Program-made: the position numbers and the translations under genes
Part shown: positions 5,748-7,805 of the stretch, piece by piece
Position numbering within the stretch: the stretch's first letter is position 1
How the letters are laid out: every line of letters begins with the position of its first letter
Source of the DNA: Bacteroidota bacterium
Lineage (GTDB): Bacteria > Bacteroidota > Bacteroidia > Flavobacteriales > Schleiferiaceae
Reading direction: 5' to 3'
NCBI GenBank assembly: GCA_003023665.1
Contig: PXYR01000080.1
Coordinates: 1-7,805, forward strand
DNA: 7,805 bases
Notes under the pieces: generated by a model
Databases searched by the model: none
The model's input: only the letters and a program-made list of their open reading frames with translations
Told to the model about the DNA's origin: nothing

Positions 5748-6530
5748 ATGACATTTGAAAATGAATATGGCGCTTTTACAATTGATAAAAGAGGTGCTTC
5801 TTTGGTGATGCTGCGCTTAGGCAAACAGCATTTGATTCATGATTTTGGAATTGAGAAATACAATTGGGCTTCTGGAGCTGTGATGTTTCCTTTTCCAGTG
5901 CGAATGTCAACGGGAACGGTCATGCAATTTGGTGATAACAACTTTAAGTGGCCCATCAATGATGACAACCATAAGGCTGCGTTACACGGTTTGACGCCGT
6001 GGATTGATTTTAAACTCACTCTACATGATAATGGTATATCGTGTGAGTATGAATATGACGGCACGCTTGAATATTATCCATTCCCGAATCGTTTAACGAT
6101 TACATATACTCTTGAATCAAAAAGTTTTTTACTCAAGGCCCGAATTGAAAATATGGGTACAGAGAATATGCCTTATCATATAGGGTGGCATCCCTATTTT
6201 AATCTAGACTCTTCCTTTGCTCTGACTCCGTCTCCAAAATTTAGGCTTGCAAAGGATGAGCATTCTTTACCAAGAAATAAAGTTCCATTCCTTGGATTTG
6301 ATTGGAATGATGAGGTAGATGGAGCCTTTTATATGCGGGACATTTGCATTGAAAATGAGAATTACCAGGTCAATGTGACCTCCTGCTCGGAAATCACTCA
6401 GGTTTTTCGACCTCAAGGCGCTCCATTCATAGCATTAGAGCCTATAACTGGTTTAGGTCACAATGACTTTCCATGGCGGACAGTAGCGCCTAATTCCTAT
6501 GACGAAGTATCTTGCTCAATTCGACTGTAA
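5748..6530 (+). CDS. Aldose 1-epimerase family protein (LacX/GalM-like mutarotase)
   Basis: A 260-residue cytosolic beta-sandwich protein of the galactose mutarotase superfamily, which interconverts alpha and beta anomers of sugars. Active-site signatures are visible: PFPVR (48-52), the substrate-binding His80 in ALHGL, His148 in GWHPYF as the likely general acid, Asp191 in VDGAF, and Glu231 in ALEPITG as the likely base. At about 260 residues it is shorter than GalM (about 340) and fits the LacX-like branch, whose sugar specificity is often unknown. There is no signal peptide. Its 3' end overlaps the oppositely oriented sugar transporter gene by 15 bp, so a shared sugar pathway is plausible but not shown. 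No clear promoter lies in the 46-bp gap upstream: TAGCTTTA at 5720-5727 is only a near match. Read-through from the hydroxylase gene is therefore likely. Confidence 0.9.
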   Translation: MTFENEYGAFTIDKRGASLVMLRLGKQHLIHDFGIEKYNWASGAVMFPFPVRMSTGTVMQFGDNNFKWPINDDNHKAALHGLTPWIDFKLTLHDNGISCEYEYDGTLEYYPFPNRLTITYTLESKSFLLKARIENMGTENMPYHIGWHPYFNLDSSFALTPSPKFRLAKDEHSLPRNKVPFLGFDWNDEVDGAFYMRDICIENENYQVNVTSCSEITQVFRPQGAPFIALEPITGLGHNDFPWRTVAPNSYDEVSCSIRL

Positions 6531-7805
6531 TTCATCTTGTAATTCTTCCAAGGAAATCCCCTTAGTTTCAGGCATCATAAAGTGCGTAAAGAGCAATTGG
6601 AGCACCATGAAGGCAGCAAAAACAGCAAAAATCATCCAACTCGGGAAGCTTTCAATGACTACTTCCCCTAACATGGTAATCAAGGCAGCAAACACCCAAT
6701 GGGTTCCTGTGCCCCAAGCTTGACCGGCCGCGCGTACAGAATTTGGAAAAATCTCTGAAATAAATACCCAAATCACGGCACCCTGTCCAACGGCGTGGGA
6801 TGCAATGAAGGAGAGAATAAAAAATAAATTAAATGATGCGTTAGCCTCAGTTTTGAACCCATATGCAACCATCGCTAAGGAGATAATGTAGCCCACGGAG
6901 CCTATGTACATGAGTGATTTGCGCCCCATTCTATCTATGAGGTAAAGGCCAACAAAGGTGAAAAGTAGGTTCGTGCCACCAATGGAAATAGAGGATAATA
7001 GTGAGTCTGAAGATGCAAATCCTGCATTTTCTAATATGACGGGAGCGTAATAAAGAATAAAATTGATTCCACTTAATTGATTAAAAAATGCCAGAAGGAA
7101 AGCTAATGTCAAACTTCTATTATACTTCCCACTAAACACATTAATACCTCTTGTAGTCTCTTCTCTATGCGTTTTGATCATTTCCAATTCAGCCAATGCA
7201 GCGCTGTCGTTGTTGTGTAAAAGTTTCAATGTTTTTAAAGCATTGAGTTCATCTCCTTTTTGAACCAATAGCCAACGAGGAGATTTAGGTACTCCAAGAA
7301 TAAGAAGGCAATAGAGTGCAGCCGGTAACGCTTCAACACCAAGCATCCACCGCCAATCATTGGCGCCACCTATTCCGCTTAGCAGGTAGTTAGATATGAA
7401 GGCCACTAATATCCCAAAGACTATATTGAACTGGTACAAGGCAACTAAACGACCACGCGATTTAGCTGTGCTTATTTCACTAATATAGGTTGGTGCGGCA
7501 ACTGTGGATGCACCAACACCAACACCGCCGAGAAATCGGAAAAAAGAGAACATGTAAGGGTCAGTTGCCAATCCGGACCCAAGAGCGCTGACTAGGTAGA
7601 GTATACCAACCCAAATAAGTGTGTTTTTTCTTCCAAAGTGTTTTGTAGGAATTCCACCGGCGAGCGAGCCTAAAACCGTACCCCAAAGAGCCATGGACAT
7701 TATGAAAACGCCATGAAACCAGGCTGAGGTTTCCCAAAGTTCCTTAATTGGTGCGTTGGCACCAGAGATAACCACTGTATCAAAGCCAAATAGAAATCCA
7801 GCCAA
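6516..7805 (-). CDS. MFS sugar porter (sugar:proton symporter family), N-terminus cut by window edge
   Basis: A 12-helix inner-membrane transporter of the sugar porter family (TC 2.A.1.1), which imports hexoses or pentoses, usually with protons. 429 residues are visible; the first, in FLFGFDTVVISGA, belongs to helix 1, so only some 10-20 residues are missing beyond the right edge, and the first visible codon (TTG) is not a start. Family signatures in order (positions count from the first visible residue): FGRK at 57-60, the YISE/RGR pair at 107-119, PKSPRWLL at 173-180, FNQLSGINFILYYAP at 241-255, DRMGRKS at 291-297, ISEIFPNSVR at 349-358 and PETKGISLEE at 412-421. The first glutamine of the usual QQLSGIN, which contacts sugar in XylE and GLUT1, is an asparagine here (242). 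The stop lies inside the 3' end of the convergent epimerase gene. Confidence 0.95.
   Translation of the reverse strand: MAGFLFGFDTVVISGANAPIKELWETSAWFHGVFIMSMALWGTVLGSLAGGIPTKHFGRKNTLIWVGILYLVSALGSGLATDPYMFSFFRFLGGVGVGASTVAAPTYISEISTAKSRGRLVALYQFNIVFGILVAFISNYLLSGIGGANDWRWMLGVEALPAALYCLLILGVPKSPRWLLVQKGDELNALKTLKLLHNNDSAALAELEMIKTHREETTRGINVFSGKYNRSLTLAFLLAFFNQLSGINFILYYAPVILENAGFASSDSLLSSISIGGTNLLFTFVGLYLIDRMGRKSLMYIGSVGYIISLAMVAYGFKTEANASFNLFFILSFIASHAVGQGAVIWVFISEIFPNSVRAAGQAWGTGTHWVFAALITMLGEVVIESFPSWMIFAVFAAFMVLQLLFTHFMMPETKGISLEELQDELQSN

Overview
The window comes from a member of the Bacteroidota, probably Flavobacteriia or a close relative; the order is a guess. Three things support this. 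Promoter-like TAnnTTTG -7 boxes sit just before genes and start codons lack Shine-Dalgarno sequences. The left end carries a TonB-dependent receptor / heavy-metal-associated-domain protein / small HYC-CC protein trio of a kind I know from this phylum. The DNA is AT-rich. The region is chromosome-like: I found no RNA genes, insertion sequences, CRISPR arrays or phage genes, and no gene-free stretch longer than about 90 bases.

Layout. Positions 1-1421 (minus strand) hold a three-gene operon read right to left: a cysteine-rich exported HYC-CC-PP-type protein, an exported HMA-domain metallochaperone-like protein, and the first 188 residues of a TonB-dependent outer-membrane receptor that runs off the left edge. 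Together they look like an envelope system for handling a soft metal, most likely copper. Back to back with this operon, on the plus strand, is purT (formate-dependent GAR transformylase of purine synthesis). The two promoters overlap in about 40 bp.

purT converges with a minus-strand gene for a helix-turn-helix protein with a large uncharacterised C-terminal region; their 3' ends overlap by 14 bp. Divergent from this regulator runs a plus-strand series of three genes: a GNAT/FemAB-like acyltransferase (3616-4551), a di-iron fatty acid hydroxylase / sterol desaturase family membrane protein (4640-5701) and an aldose-1-epimerase-like protein (5748-6530). The last gene converges, with a 15-bp overlap, on an MFS sugar porter (6516 to beyond the right edge), which lacks only its extreme N-terminus here.

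How the genes may work together. The metal trio is a functional unit. The epimerase and the sugar transporter plausibly serve the same sugar pathway, although they lie on opposite strands. The acyltransferase and the hydroxylase may act together on a membrane lipid, possibly under the divergent regulator; this is inference only. The least described elements are the HYC-CC protein with its partners and the acyltransferase-hydroxylase pair.
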